From assembly GCF_000980835.1 (NCBI RefSeq), contig NZ_CP011312.1, forward strand, positions 1,798,001-1,862,000: a DNA stretch of 64,000 nt, read 5' to 3'. The DNA is from Corynebacterium kutscheri (GTDB lineage Bacteria; Actinomycetota; Actinomycetes; Mycobacteriales; Mycobacteriaceae). Below are positions 9,335 through 19,314 of this stretch, piece after piece. The stretch's first letter is position 1; each line of letters begins with the position of its first letter. The position numbers and the translations under genes are program-made. Below the pieces are notes generated by a model. The model searched no databases, had not been told where the DNA came from, and was given only the letters and a program-made list of their open reading frames with translations.

Positions 9335-10609
9335 TTATTCACACACTGGTATCTGGTCAAACTGTGCGCTCTCAGGTAAGGATTTCAAGGTGGTACTCGC
9401 TGCAAGAAAACAAGCAACCGTAAGGCATAGTACGCACAAAAACATGCTCATTTGAAAACCGATATAACGCAAGAGAATTCCCGCGCTAATCGAAGCAGCA
9501 ACCGGAAGCAGCCCCATTATCAAACGTGCTCCGGCAGCACATTTACCAATTTTTTCCGGTGGCGCAGATAAAGCCAAATAACTACCAGAATATGAATTAC
9601 CAGCAACTGAAGGGATAACAATGAAGAAGGCGGCAACTGCAATCAGTGGCCAATAACCGGAAAAAATAATCAGGAAAAGATACCAAAAAAGTTCCCACGC
9701 CAACCTCGCCTGAACAATATTTTTACCTGGTAAGTGTTGAATCAGGTTGTCTTGGAGCAATCCACCAACCAGCATCCCCAGGGTAAACATGGCCGATACG
9801 AAACCAATGATCCAACCAGCAATGCCCAAATACGCCAACCATAAATCAATGGCCACAATGAGGTAAAAATTAGCAAAATTAGTAAAAATATCGATACTAA
9901 AAATTAAGCGCAGAATTGGGTACCGCCAAATCCAACTCAGAGAATATTTCGCATCCGCTACAAAATTTTTAACCGAATAACTTTGTCCAGTACTAGTAGG
10001 TTTAAGATTAGTGGTAAGAGTTTTTGCCGCCCACAGCGGCCCAAGTCCAGAAAGTGCTTGCACCATAAAAGGGATTACAGGTGCCAGACCAAAAAGAAAT
10101 CCTCCCAAAGGAAGTCCAGTCAACCAGATAGCATTATCACGAGTTTGATTTCTTCCCTGTGCTGCCACCAACAGATTTTCCGGAATAATGAATCTTAGAA
10201 TCGCATTGGTAAGACCACCGAAAACTCCGATTATCATTCCTGAACAACTACTAAAAATCAGCAATAAGAAAAAAGTAAATTTGTCTTGATATAGCAGCAC
10301 AGTAAATAAACCCCAGACCAGAAACTGGGTAAGCCCATACAGACAAAGAAGCTTTTTCTTATCAAATCTATCTATGATCATTCCCGCAGGAATAGTCATC
10401 ATCATGGAACCAGCTGCACTAGCAGCTCCAACAATTCCTGCTTGACTCAGATCGCCCGTAATATAAAGGCTTGCAAGTGAAATTGGTATCGCAATAAATG
10501 AAGCCCCTAATGCGCTAGCCGTATCAGCAATAAACCATCGCAGATAATCAGGGTGATTCTTTCGAATTTCGCTCCAAAAATGTTGCTCATTATATTTGTT
10601 TTCCTGCAT
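9335..10609 (-). CDS. MFS efflux-type transporter
   Basis: About 424 aa with 10-12 hydrophobic segments, resembling the MFS group that holds macrolide/peptide exporters (MefA-like). The loop after helix 2 reads IDRFDKKKLL, the degenerate MFS motif A of this group. The ATG chosen follows GGAG at a good distance; a GTG 12 bases upstream is less likely. It is more AT-rich than its neighbours and sits between two blocks of ribosomal protein genes that are adjacent in C. glutamicum, so it is probably an insertion. The substrate is unknown. Confidence 0.75.
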   Translation of the reverse strand: MQENKYNEQHFWSEIRKNHPDYLRWFIADTASALGASFIAIPISLASLYITGDLSQAGIVGAASAAGSMMMTIPAGMIIDRFDKKKLLCLYGLTQFLVWGLFTVLLYQDKFTFFLLLIFSSCSGMIIGVFGGLTNAILRFIIPENLLVAAQGRNQTRDNAIWLTGLPLGGFLFGLAPVIPFMVQALSGLGPLWAAKTLTTNLKPTSTGQSYSVKNFVADAKYSLSWIWRYPILRLIFSIDIFTNFANFYLIVAIDLWLAYLGIAGWIIGFVSAMFTLGMLVGGLLQDNLIQHLPGKNIVQARLAWELFWYLFLIIFSGYWPLIAVAAFFIVIPSVAGNSYSGSYLALSAPPEKIGKCAAGARLIMGLLPVAASISAGILLRYIGFQMSMFLCVLCLTVACFLAASTTLKSLPESAQFDQIPVCE

Positions 10610-11353
10610 GTTTTTCTCCACAACGTATCAACATTGATTAGTTTTTGCACACAGTTAAAGCCCAACTTATCGCTTATTAGCAAAACGACAGTCAAACAAA
10701 ATTTCGGTGCATACAAATCACACGAGATATGCCTTAAAGCATTCTCGTGTTGCAGAGTGGAAAACTACTGATGCAGTAGGGAAAACATAATCTATTCCAA
10801 TGAGTGTTGGTGAGTACATGAACTGCTTAAAATACGTTTTTCATCCTATCAGCTCCGCCAGCCATTTATTGCTGAAATATTGATCGCATATTAAACAGGT
10901 AGCCATATTAAACAGGTGCCGAGAAAAATTACTCAATAATGCATAAGTCTCTCATCCTTGCTAATACGTATATCCACATTGCATTACTAGAATCACACAA
11001 ATTTTCCTTTTAATGCTTATCTTTTAAGGTCTTTTCAAAGGTTTTCTACTGTGACCTAAGATCGCAGTAGAACATGATTGGGTAACTATTCTTCATTCAA
11101 CATCTGCCTCCCTAGTGCAGTAGTTAGCATGCGCAAGCGTCTTTTGAAAAACTTCTATCGAAGTCCTCCCTAAGTCTGTAGGTAGGCAGCTGTATCACGA
11201 TTAGGATTTTTAAGCTTCTTTCGGTACAGTTGTCCCTTGCTGTTGTCGAAATTGTTCGTTTATCGCCCCGCCAGCTGGCGTAATGCATCACCAATAGTTA
11301 CTTTAACGTGGTGCTTTAGTAGTTGAATGTGGGCGGCTAGGAGAAAGAAACCC
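10610..11353. other. Long upstream region of rpmB with repeats
   Basis: About 740 bases without a convincing gene. It holds a 14-bp direct repeat with 17-base period (10887-10917), a hairpin with 8-bp arms TTCTACTG / CAGTAGAA (11044-11072), and a 12-bp perfect palindrome CGCCAGCTGGCG (11269-11280). The last two lie in what is probably the promoter or leader of the L28 operon. Confidence 0.5.
10887..10917. repeat. Tandem 14-bp direct repeat
   Basis: CATATTAAACAGGT occurs twice exactly, separated by AGC, giving a 17-base period. It lies upstream of the divergent MFS gene and the rpmB operon. Iterated sites like this often bind a regulator, but none can be named. Confidence 0.7.
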
Positions 11354-11590
11354 ATGTCGGCTATTTGCCAGGTCACGGGACGCCAGCCATCTTATGGCAA
11401 GTCTGTCTCGCACTCGCACCGACGCACGTCTCGCCGTTGGAACCCCAACGTGCAGCGTCGTAAGTTCTACGTGCCCTCTTTGGGTCGCACCATTACTTTG
11501 AATGTATCCACCAAGGGTCTAAAGGTCATCGACCGCGACGGCATTGAGTCCGTTGTTGCTAAGATCCGCGCCCGTGGGGAGAAGATCTAA
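11354..11590 (+). CDS. rpmB: 50S ribosomal protein L28, zinc-free form
   Basis: 78 aa: [20 protein letters not shown] with the conserved [16 protein letters not shown] core. It has a single cysteine and lacks the CxxC pairs of zinc-binding L28. An upstream in-frame ATG at 11327 is ignored because the family begins at this Met and AGGAGAAAG lies before it. It is the first gene of rpmB-rpmG-rpsN-rpsR. Confidence 0.95.
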   Translation: MSAICQVTGRQPSYGKSVSHSHRRTSRRWNPNVQRRKFYVPSLGRTITLNVSTKGLKVIDRDGIESVVAKIRARGEKI

Positions 11591-11593
11591 GAA

Positions 11594-11758
11594 ATGGCAC
11601 GTAACGATATCCGTCCAATCATCAAGCTAAAGTCTACGGCCGGCACCGGTTACACCTATGTAACCCGTAAGAACCGCCGTAACAACCCAGATCGTATTAC
11701 CTTGAAGAAGTATGATCCGGTAGCACGCAAGCACGTCGAATTCCGCGAGGAGCGATAA
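11594..11758 (+). CDS. rpmG: 50S ribosomal protein L33, zinc-free form
   Basis: 54 aa starting [20 protein letters not shown] and ending VEFREER, the L33 pattern. No cysteines. It starts 3 bases after the rpmB stop, indicating tight translational coupling. Confidence 0.95.
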   Translation: MARNDIRPIIKLKSTAGTGYTYVTRKNRRNNPDRITLKKYDPVARKHVEFREER

Positions 11759-11761
11759 TCT

Positions 11762-12067
11762 ATGGCTAAGAAGTCCAAGATCGCCAAGAACGAGCAGCGC
11801 AAGGAAATCGTCGCCCGCTATGCGGAGCGCCGTAACGAGCTCAAGGCAATCATCAAGAACCCAAAAACCTCTGACGAGGATCGTCTCGACGCACAGTTCG
11901 AGCTGAACCGTCAGCCACGTGACGCTTCCCCAGTGCGTGTACGTAACCGTGACTCCCACGATGGTCGCCCACGCGGCTACCTGCGTAAGTTCGGTCTGTC
12001 CCGTGTTCGTATGCGTCAGATGGCTCACCGCGGTGAGCTGCCAGGCGTTCGTAAGTCCAGCTGGTAA
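11762..12067 (+). CDS. rpsN: 30S ribosomal protein S14, zinc-free long form
   Basis: 101 aa with the C-terminal [22 protein letters not shown] signature. This is the long S14 form without the CxxC zinc site of the short 61-aa S14. It starts 3 bases after the rpmG stop in the same operon. Confidence 0.95.
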   Translation: MAKKSKIAKNEQRKEIVARYAERRNELKAIIKNPKTSDEDRLDAQFELNRQPRDASPVRVRNRDSHDGRPRGYLRKFGLSRVRMRQMAHRGELPGVRKSSW

Positions 12068-12085
12068 TTCTAGGGAGTTTTCATA

Positions 12086-12334
12086 ATGAAGCGCACTAAC
12101 ATGAAGAAGGCGCGGATGGAGCAGTCCCGCCGCCCCAAGAAGAACCCTCTCAAGGCAAAAGGTATCGAGAAGGTCGACTACAAGGATATTGAGACCCTTC
12201 GTCAGTTTATCTCCGATCGCCACAAGATCCGTTCCCGTCGCGTAACTGGTCTTACCCCACAGCAGCAGCGTCAGGTTGCTACCGCTGTGAAGAATGCTCG
12301 TGAGATGGCTCTCCTTCCGTTCACCAGCCGTTAA
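12086..12334 (+). CDS. rpsR: 30S ribosomal protein S18, zinc-free form
   Basis: 82 aa: [26 protein letters not shown] with [23 protein letters not shown], the S18 core. It has no cysteines, so it is the C- form. Last gene of the operon; a strong terminator follows 100 bases later. Confidence 0.95.
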   Translation: MKRTNMKKARMEQSRRPKKNPLKAKGIEKVDYKDIETLRQFISDRHKIRSRRVTGLTPQQQRQVATAVKNAREMALLPFTSR

Positions 12335-12434
12335 ATCGACTGGGAGAAAACGCACTCTGGCCTCATCGGCCGCTTGATTCATAGCCACCAGATTGTGGTA
12401 CTGAAACAAGAATGACTGCGATAACAGCGTTATT

Positions 12435-12475
12435 ACACCCGCTGTCTACGGTTTTATGTAGACAGCGGGTGTTTT
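12435..12475 (+). terminator. Terminator of the rpmB-rpsR operon
   Basis: A perfect 15-bp stem (ACACCCGCTGTCTAC / GTAGACAGCGGGTGT) with an 8-base loop, then TTTT. Confidence 0.92.
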
Positions 12476-12630
12476 CGCATATCTCGCGCATATCACTGCA
12501 GTTTATAAATACTTACTAATACTCTGGAACACTAAAAATCACCAGGGACTTGCCCACCTAGGGGCAAAATTATTGCGCTAAGAGTATCTGCGGTACATTT
12601 TAAATCGTTCATCGAAGCGATACTTCCCAG

Positions 12631-13572
12631 ATGGCGGTAATAAACGTGCTCCATTCTTCACTTGTCGAATTAGCCGAACAAGCACCCTTGTGCGCAGATA
12701 TTCCAACTGTGCGCGGTGTGCTTGCCGAAAGTCAGGAGTTGCTACGCAATGCCACCAACCATAATGCTGATGCCCATGAGCTTCTCAGTTGGTTTTCTGC
12801 CCTAGTATCGGATGTTTTACATAGTCCAGGTGTTCAGGAATTAACCGGTGGTGCTCAACTTATTGTTACCGGGGCAGTCGGTCGTGGTGATGCACTCCCG
12901 ACCTCACCTATTCGCTGGTTAACGGTAGGAGAAAATACGGATACTTCCCGGCTAAGTGAGTTAATTGCCAGGGTGGGTCTTACTCCCGATAAAACTGCTT
13001 TTGGAGTGCGCGCACGCACACAAGATCAATGGCGCTCAATGATCCAGCAGGCAAGTAAATGGGAGCTCACACTTTTTGCCGATGCTGGTACCTGGTATCT
13101 GGAGGAAGTGCTTGCTTTAGATTCATATACACCTTTGCTTATCGACGCACTCACCCACCGACCACCTGCCTTACAAACTCTCGATGGTCTACCTGATCGA
13201 GAGGTAAGCATTGATGTGCGACGCGACTTACTCTATCCCATCATTGCACTTGCCCGATGGGCAGGTGCTGCCGCTCAATCCACAGCGGTATCTACTCTTG
13301 CGCGTATTAACGCTGGTGAGCAAGCCGCTATTTTAAGCAGCGATCAAGCCGATCTTCTTCGCGAGGCCTGGCATGCTGGGATAACTTTGCAATTTCGTCG
13401 TTGGGCAGACAAAGTACATACCCAAAATGCCCAAGCAGAAGATCTACCTGCGATTCAGCGTAGTGTTTTTGGAGCCTCAAGTCGCAATGTGTCTTTAGTT
13501 TTGCGCAGTATAGCTGCCAGTTATAACGTAGCATTGCCGAAGGAAATCCCTACTACCGTACCGGGCGATTAA
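12631..13572 (+). CDS. Putative nucleotidyltransferase-type protein (DUF294-like)
   Basis: 313 aa, helical and soluble. The middle shows VTGAVGRGDALPTSPIRWL, resembling the GSxxRGE/Q nucleotidyltransferase loop of DUF294/GlnD-like proteins, followed by a helical substrate-binding-type half (RRDLLYPIIALARWAGAA). The catalytic acidic pair is hard to identify (GRGDAL, RWLTVGE), so activity is uncertain. It lies directly upstream of amtR, as in C. glutamicum, where a homologue occupies the same place. A link to nitrogen signalling is suggestive only. No good ribosome site is visible before the ATG. Confidence 0.65.
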   Translation: MAVINVLHSSLVELAEQAPLCADIPTVRGVLAESQELLRNATNHNADAHELLSWFSALVSDVLHSPGVQELTGGAQLIVTGAVGRGDALPTSPIRWLTVGENTDTSRLSELIARVGLTPDKTAFGVRARTQDQWRSMIQQASKWELTLFADAGTWYLEEVLALDSYTPLLIDALTHRPPALQTLDGLPDREVSIDVRRDLLYPIIALARWAGAAAQSTAVSTLARINAGEQAAILSSDQADLLREAWHAGITLQFRRWADKVHTQNAQAEDLPAIQRSVFGASSRNVSLVLRSIAASYNVALPKEIPTTVPGD

Positions 13573-13698
13573 CACATGTAATTACCAAGTTTGAGTACAG
13601 TCGTCGATGACGAGAGTGTAGGCCTGGTTAAAAATTCAATGTGGCTTTGTGTGGCAGTATCTTATCTGCCTATGCGTTAGATATACTTATCAGTTAAT

Positions 13699-13717
13699 GT
13701 GCGCTTTTATTGCGCAC
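13699..13717 (+). promoter_or_regulatory. Inverted repeat in the amtR leader
   Basis: GTGCGC and GCGCAC form a perfect 6-bp inverted repeat with a 7-base AT-rich spacer, about 30 bases upstream of the amtR start. TATACT just upstream (~13684) could be the -10 box. A role is not known. Confidence 0.4.
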
Positions 13718-13744
13718 TTATCTTTTGAAAGGGGTGCATGCACT

Positions 13745-14410
13745 ATGGCAGGAGCCGTCGGACGACCACGCAAGAATTCTCCCCGCCGCCGAGGCAGCAC
13801 TGCCCGGGAAGAGATTTTGGATGCTTCATCTGAACTCTTTACTGTACAGGGCTTTGCTACCACCTCCACGCACCAAATTGCTGATGCAGTAGGCATCCGC
13901 CAAGCAAGTTTGTACTACCACTTTCCCTCAAAAACAGAAATCTTTTTAACCCTGCTCACTTCGACTGTGCAACCAGCAATGGAATTAGCAGAAAAACTCA
14001 GCAAGAGCGATGCTGCGCCGCCACTGCGGTTATGGGCGTTGACTGCCGCCGAGGCGCGATTGTTATTATCGACCCGGTGGAATGTCGGCCGGCTTTATCA
14101 ATTGCCTATTGCCAGTTCACCGGAGTTTTCCGAATACCATGAGCAACGCGATCAATTGTGCCATACTTTTGCCAATATTGCCCGCGAGATCGTCGGTGAT
14201 GATGATCCACGTACCGATCTCCCCTTCCATATTGCTATGTCAGTTATTGAGATGCGTCCAAATAACGGTGTTATCCCAGAACCACTCACCGAGGATCGTC
14301 TTCCCGAGCTTGCTATTATGCTTGCCGACGCGGCTCTTCGCGTGGTTCATGCCGAACTACCAGAAAACCGCGTAGAGCAAACACTAGCGATGCTAAAAGA
14401 AGATGTTTAA
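13745..14410 (+). CDS. amtR: TetR-family nitrogen regulator AmtR
   Basis: 221 aa. The N-terminus MAGAVGRPRKNSPRRRGS leads to a TetR helix-turn-helix with THQIADAVGIRQASLYYHF. I recognise close similarity over the whole length to C. glutamicum AmtR, including LLLSTRWNVGRLYQLP and FHIAMSVIEMR. AmtR represses ammonium uptake and assimilation genes and is released by adenylylated GlnK. The start follows GAAAGGGG; longer in-frame readings upstream have no ribosome site. It converges on the CitE-like gene with a 4-base overlap of stop regions. Confidence 0.93.
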   Translation: MAGAVGRPRKNSPRRRGSTAREEILDASSELFTVQGFATTSTHQIADAVGIRQASLYYHFPSKTEIFLTLLTSTVQPAMELAEKLSKSDAAPPLRLWALTAAEARLLLSTRWNVGRLYQLPIASSPEFSEYHEQRDQLCHTFANIAREIVGDDDPRTDLPFHIAMSVIEMRPNNGVIPEPLTEDRLPELAIMLADAALRVVHAELPENRVEQTLAMLKEDV

Positions 14411-15222
14411 GCGCGTTCAAGTATTCGATGTGCCTGTGCGATAAGCGGCGCATCTACCATTTCCCCGTCGAGTTTAAATGCTCCGGGGAATTTTTTCGAC
14501 TCTGCAACAACTCGCTGCGCCCAGGCCAAGGTTTCTTCGCTAGGGGTAAAAGCTTTACGAACAATTTCTACCTGCCGTGGATGAATACAGGGAAAAAGCG
14601 TAAAACCACTGCGTGCAGAATCAAGTGCTTCGAGGTAAAGGCCTTTATCATCAGAAAAATCTTGATATACCGCATCCATAGCAAATTTTTGGTAGGCAGC
14701 TGCATAAATGAGTGTTTGCCAGCGTGCATAGGCCATTGCACCACGATAGTGTCCGGGGTTGAGTTCATCCTCTTTAAATCGAGAATGCGTACCACCTAGG
14801 TACATCACCAAATCATCTGCGCCCCAATAAAGTCCGATTACATTTTTATGCTGAACAATTTTCTCAATATTGAGTATTGCTTGTGGGGTTTCGATGATTG
14901 GCACAATATTTAATCCATCCAGGCCATCTGGTAGATCTGCAAATACTTTAGGCACAATGACATTGGTGTATTCAGTGCTGCGCACAAAAGCAAGGTCTTG
15001 CGCATGATGGGGATCAGTAGGGCCAACGATGCGAACAAAGGTGCGTGCAGGATCCAAGCCGGCTTGTTGGATATTGCGGTATGCTACCTCGCGATCAACA
15101 TCGCCTGCGCCATCTTCTAAATCTAAAATAACGTGATCAGCACGGGCAGCTGCTTTCGGGATAATTTCTGCGCGTCCGGCAGGGGCAAACAAAATAGCGG
15201 GTCCAGATAATTCGAAGCTCAT
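14407..15222 (-). CDS. CitE-like HpcH/HpaI family lyase
   Basis: 271 aa of the TIM-barrel citrate-lyase beta family. Visible motifs are LFAPAGRAEIIPKA, VILDLEDGAG (metal/acyl-CoA site), RIVGPTDP, VPIIETPQAIL (the Glu metal ligand) and GADDLVMYLGG, ending FPCIHPRQVEIV. Stand-alone CitE-like proteins without CitDF usually cleave beta-hydroxyacyl-CoA such as malyl-CoA or citramalyl-CoA rather than citrate. The true substrate is uncertain. In C. glutamicum a homologue also lies between amtR and purH. Confidence 0.85.
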   Translation of the reverse strand: MSFELSGPAILFAPAGRAEIIPKAAARADHVILDLEDGAGDVDREVAYRNIQQAGLDPARTFVRIVGPTDPHHAQDLAFVRSTEYTNVIVPKVFADLPDGLDGLNIVPIIETPQAILNIEKIVQHKNVIGLYWGADDLVMYLGGTHSRFKEDELNPGHYRGAMAYARWQTLIYAAAYQKFAMDAVYQDFSDDKGLYLEALDSARSGFTLFPCIHPRQVEIVRKAFTPSEETLAWAQRVVAESKKFPGAFKLDGEMVDAPLIAQAHRILERA

Positions 15223-15360
15223 AACTTTTTATCTTAGATTCATTTCTTTGTTCATCCATGAGTATTAAAGTTTTTATCCCCTTATATTGTTATATTGTGC
15301 TTTTCGACGACTATCTCTTTCTGGTGAAACTCCTATCGGAATAAAACCCATGGAAATGCA

Positions 15361-15393
15361 ACAGGCCTATAGAGCAAAACTCTATAGGCCTGT
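15361..15393 (-). terminator. Terminator downstream of purH
   Basis: A perfect 14-bp stem (ACAGGCCTATAGAG / CTCTATAGGCCTGT) with a 5-base loop, 28 bases past the purH stop. The T run on the minus strand is weak. Confidence 0.75.
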
Positions 15394-15420
15394 AATTATT
15401 AAAATTATGCTGGTTAAAAA

Positions 15421-16986
15421 TTAGTGGGCGAAATGTCGAGCACCCGTGAGATACATAGTAATACCAGCTTTATTAGCGGCTTCGATTACTTCTGCATCGC
15501 GGATTGAACCACCCGGTTGCACAACAGCGGTAACTCCAGCATCGGCAAGAACCTGGAAACCGTCAGCAAAGGGGAAGAAAGCATCTGATGCTGCCACTGC
15601 CCCGACAGCGCGCTGAGTCTCGCCGGCGAGGGTGTTCGCACGTTCAACGGCAAGTTTCGCCGCGTCTACCCGGTTGACTTGTCCCATGCCAACACCGACA
15701 GTGCCACCATCTTTGGCTAGCAAAATAGCATTGGATTTCACTGCCCGCACAGCACGCCAGGCAAACTCGAGTTCTGCTAGCGTTTGCTGTGAAGCAGGCT
15801 CACCGGCAGCGAGTGTCCAGGTCGCTGGGTTATCGCCTTCTGCGTCGATAGCGTCACGTTGTTGAACCAACAGACCACCAGAAATTTCTCGTTTTTCTAG
15901 TGGGTTATCTTCTGGAACATCAGCGAGCAGAATGCGGATATTCTTCTTTTGCGCAAGTATCTCGACTGCGCCTGCTTCATAGCTGGGGGCAATAATAACT
16001 TCGGTAAAGATTTCTGCTACTTGCTTGGCCATTTCTACTGTGACCTCGCGGTTAGCGGCGATAACGCCACCAAAGGCAGAAATTGGGTCACATGCATGAG
16101 CTAGCTGATGTGCCTTGGCAATTGACTCCTCAGAAACTGCGATACCGCAGGGATTAGCATGCTTAATAATGGCTACACAAGGACGTTGATGATCCCATGC
16201 GGCGCGCCATGCCGCATCGGAATCAGTGTAGTTGTTATAGCTCATTTCTTTTCCGTGGAGCTGTTGAGCACTAGCTAAACCGGTTCCATCGGAATAAAGA
16301 GCTGCTTTTTGGTGTGGGTTCTCGCCATAGCGCAGTACCCCGGCGCGTTGATAAGAGTTGCCCATCCATTCTGGGAATGCTTCTTGTTTGTGAACCTGCT
16401 GTCCCATCCAGGTAGCTACCGCGATGTCGTAGGCAGCGGTGTGGCGGAAAGCGTCGAGAGCTAACTCAGTGCGCTGTGCACGGGTAAAACCACCCTTGGT
16501 TACTGCTTCAATAACCTCGGTGTAGCGGGTTGGATCTACCACGACTGCAACTGATGGATGGTTTTTTGCTGCGGCGCGCACCATGGATGGTCCACCGATG
16601 TCGATTTGTTCTACGCAGGCATCGAAATCTGCGCCGGAAGCGACTGTTTCACTAAATGGGTAGAGGTTTACTACCACCAATTGGAAAGCTGCTACGCCTA
16701 ATTCAGTAAGCTGTGATAGGTGCTCAGGTTTACGAGTATCGGCCAGAATTCCGGCGTGTACCTTTGGGTGTAAGGTTTTTACTCGTCCTTCAAGGCATTC
16801 CGGGAAGCCAGTGAGCTGATCAACTGCGGTAACAGGAATGCCAAGCTCGACGATTTTTGCTGCGGTAGAGCCAGTAGAAACAATTTCTACCCCTGCTTCA
16901 TGTAAGCCCCGGGCAAGCTCTGCTAGGCCGGTCTTATCATAGACGCTAATTAGCGCGCGCTTGATATTCTTTTGGTCAGCACTCAT
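15421..16986 (-). CDS. purH: Bifunctional AICAR transformylase / IMP cyclohydrolase
   Basis: 521 aa. The N-terminal MGS-like cyclohydrolase domain begins [19 protein letters not shown] and contains [16 protein letters not shown] and [15 protein letters not shown]. The C-terminal transformylase domain has [38 protein letters not shown] and [14 protein letters not shown]. It performs the last two steps of IMP synthesis. Its ATG overlaps the purN stop by 4 bases (ATGA), so purN and purH are translationally coupled. Confidence 0.97.
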   Translation of the reverse strand: MSADQKNIKRALISVYDKTGLAELARGLHEAGVEIVSTGSTAAKIVELGIPVTAVDQLTGFPECLEGRVKTLHPKVHAGILADTRKPEHLSQLTELGVAAFQLVVVNLYPFSETVASGADFDACVEQIDIGGPSMVRAAAKNHPSVAVVVDPTRYTEVIEAVTKGGFTRAQRTELALDAFRHTAAYDIAVATWMGQQVHKQEAFPEWMGNSYQRAGVLRYGENPHQKAALYSDGTGLASAQQLHGKEMSYNNYTDSDAAWRAAWDHQRPCVAIIKHANPCGIAVSEESIAKAHQLAHACDPISAFGGVIAANREVTVEMAKQVAEIFTEVIIAPSYEAGAVEILAQKKNIRILLADVPEDNPLEKREISGGLLVQQRDAIDAEGDNPATWTLAAGEPASQQTLAELEFAWRAVRAVKSNAILLAKDGGTVGVGMGQVNRVDAAKLAVERANTLAGETQRAVGAVAASDAFFPFADGFQVLADAGVTAVVQPGGSIRDAEVIEAANKAGITMYLTGARHFAH

Positions 16987-17591
16987 ACGTGAAAAAACAC
17001 CTCTTCACAGTTCGTCTCTGCGTTCATGACCACGACCGCAGAGTTTAATACGGACACGATGAGCTTACGCTCTACTTGCTTGATCCGCTCATGCAGATCT
17101 GCTTCTGACTCTCCCCTGCGCACATCAACGGCTTGTTGTGCAATAATTTCGCCGGTGTCTACTCCTTCATCAATAAAGTGCACCGTCGAACCAGTTACCT
17201 TTACCCCGTAGGCCAAGGCATCGCGCACCGCATGAGCGCCGGGAAAAGCGGGAAGCAAAGCGGGGTGCGTATTAATGGTTCGCCCCCCGTAGCGAGCTAA
17301 AAATTCTTTGCCCACAATCTTCATAAAACCAGCTGAAACAACAAGTTGTGGGTTATGCTTTTCGACGGCTGCCACTAGGCGGGTATTCCAATCATCGCGA
17401 TCTCGGCTTTCAGCCAAAGAAATAATCTCGGTGGGAATACCAGCTACCTGGGCCCGTTCTAGGGCAGCACAATCAATGTCGCTGACCACACCAACCACCT
17501 GGTAAGCACCTTGCTGGTCAATGATAGATTGCAAAAGGGTACCTGCCCCAGAGGCAAGTACCACTATTTTTACAGTTTTCTTTTCGCTCAC
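16983..17591 (-). CDS. purN: Phosphoribosylglycinamide formyltransferase 1
   Basis: About 202 aa from a GTG start ([21 protein letters not shown]). Motifs are the phosphate-binding GAGTLL, the catalytic region [21 protein letters not shown], and [22 protein letters not shown] with the conserved His-Asp pair. It makes formyl-GAR using 10-formyl-THF. The GTG start clears the stop of the upstream DUF6350 gene by 10 bases. A longer ATG reading to 17642 would overlap that gene by 41 bases and add a sequence not typical of PurN. Confidence 0.93.
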   Translation of the reverse strand: MSEKKTVKIVVLASGAGTLLQSIIDQQGAYQVVGVVSDIDCAALERAQVAGIPTEIISLAESRDRDDWNTRLVAAVEKHNPQLVVSAGFMKIVGKEFLARYGGRTINTHPALLPAFPGAHAVRDALAYGVKVTGSTVHFIDEGVDTGEIIAQQAVDVRRGESEADLHERIKQVERKLIVSVLNSAVVVMNAETNCEEVFFHV

Positions 17592-17601
17592 CTCAGCTAT
17601 G

Positions 17602-19314
17602 TTAGCGTGATGTGTGCGTATCCTCACTTTCATAAGGATCATTGCTGCTATCAGTTACTATCTCGGGGCTACTCGGTGTACCTTCTGGGTTTGTCTCTGC
17701 TGTATCGGTAGGGGTTTCTGAGTCTGCTGCGGTGTCTATTTCTGTATTTACACCATTGGTTTGCTGGGTTATTAGTTCAGTTTCTTCCACATCATTAATA
17801 GTTTCCGGATCAACGTTTGTTTCTGTATCAGATACTTCTATTTCTGGTTCATTAACCGCCATATCTTCCTGATCGTGATCTTCTGTGGCAGTACTTATAT
17901 CCGGTTCTTCTGCTTCTGCTACTGGTTGTGCATCTACTTCAGCAATATCAGTAGTTTCCGATTCTTCACTATCAAGGTGTGGTTGCTGATCTGCATCTTC
18001 AGCTTCTGGTTGCTCAGCTTCCTCAACCATATCGTGGTTAAGCTCTGCTGAATCTTCGCTCAGCTGCTCAGTTACTCCACGCTGGATAAAGGCGACTACC
18101 CCAGCAGCGATACCGGTTACTGCAAAAACCCATAGCGCAAGTAATCCCAGACTTAACCAGATGTGTGGGCCAACATAACCATAGATACCGACAGTTCCAG
18201 AAGACATCAGTACCACAAATAAATACATCGCCACCACGTAGCCGGTTATGGCAACCGCCTCCACAATCCGTGGTGGTTTGCGCCAAATAACCACAATCAC
18301 TGAAATCGGCACTAACGCCATAAGTAGTGCTGCCCACGGTGGAGCAGTAATTGGAACAGCTGCTAGCGCGGGCAATGGCGGTAGGGCAACAGCGTTAACA
18401 CTAAAGAGCGAAAAAATACCATTTCCAAAGATAAACTCCGAGCCCATGAGTACTGCCGCGGTGTAAATCACCATATTAGGTACATAGGCAATACTTAATA
18501 GAATTGCGCCAACTGCGCCTAACGGATTGTATAAGCTAAGTACTTCATTAACCTGGCGATAGTGTCCAAACAGACTAATTAAGTACACACTCAGTGAACA
18601 CGCAGCAAGTGAAACCATTATGGTTGCTGCGGTACGGGCAGCGTCGATAAGCACGGTAGGAACCAGGTATCGACGAGCCAAAGCATCCCATAATCTACGA
18701 CCCATGCCAATAACGAGACCAGTTATGTGCACTCCTGCAGTGCGTAGAAACGCGGTACCCAAATGAGGTGCTTGAAGATCAAAGACCTCAGCAGCGTCCA
18801 ACAGCATCGCCCAACTTGTTAGGGTCAGCAGTAGTGGAATGCCTAAAACAACAGCGATAACCATCCCTAAATCAGCAAGGCTGACACGATCTTTTACCGC
18901 CGCGTAGACTCGCTTAGCTACCAACCACACCAGCAACATAGCAGGCAATAGTGGCAAGGTAGCAAAGCTAACGCCTCGTCCAGTAACCGGCACTACATTA
19001 ATAATGAGCCACGCGTTCGCAATAGTTGCGGGCAAGGCATCCATAGATGTTGAGGTGGAAACTAAAGCCACAAGCGCGAAAATAATCGCTACCACCAGCA
19101 TAATTCCATTAGGAATAAGAGCAACCGGTAGTAATCGCTGAAAACGTGCCCGCGCGCTTGGTGGTGCGGTTGGTGGTGCGTCAATACGTTTTTTTGCGCC
19201 TATTCGACGAGCAGAACTAGTTCCGCGAGTATTACGTGTTGGTGAGGGTGCTCCCGCAGCGCGTCCTCGTGTGCTTCGCGAAGGACCGGGCTTGGGGCTC
19301 GTGTTCTTGCTCAT
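17602..19314 (-). CDS. DUF6350 family multi-spanning membrane protein with acidic tail
   Basis: 570 aa. A basic Ser/Thr/Arg N-terminus (~1-55) precedes roughly ten hydrophobic helices (~60-405). Then comes an unusually acidic tail of about 150 residues rich in Glu, Asp and Thr. The tail is low-complexity and surely cytoplasmic or extracellular disordered. Homologues immediately upstream of purN are a conserved actinobacterial arrangement, but the function is unknown. Confidence 0.8.
   Translation of the reverse strand: MSKNTSPKPGPSRSTRGRAAGAPSPTRNTRGTSSARRIGAKKRIDAPPTAPPSARARFQRLLPVALIPNGIMLVVAIIFALVALVSTSTSMDALPATIANAWLIINVVPVTGRGVSFATLPLLPAMLLVWLVAKRVYAAVKDRVSLADLGMVIAVVLGIPLLLTLTSWAMLLDAAEVFDLQAPHLGTAFLRTAGVHITGLVIGMGRRLWDALARRYLVPTVLIDAARTAATIMVSLAACSLSVYLISLFGHYRQVNEVLSLYNPLGAVGAILLSIAYVPNMVIYTAAVLMGSEFIFGNGIFSLFSVNAVALPPLPALAAVPITAPPWAALLMALVPISVIVVIWRKPPRIVEAVAITGYVVAMYLFVVLMSSGTVGIYGYVGPHIWLSLGLLALWVFAVTGIAAGVVAFIQRGVTEQLSEDSAELNHDMVEEAEQPEAEDADQQPHLDSEESETTDIAEVDAQPVAEAEEPDISTATEDHDQEDMAVNEPEIEVSDTETNVDPETINDVEETELITQQTNGVNTEIDTAADSETPTDTAETNPEGTPSSPEIVTDSSNDPYESEDTHTSR

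Noticed and set aside
11627..12409. 260-codon minus-strand ORF over rpmG-rpsN-rpsR
   Set aside because: Antisense to three certain ribosomal protein genes, with no ribosome site or family resemblance.
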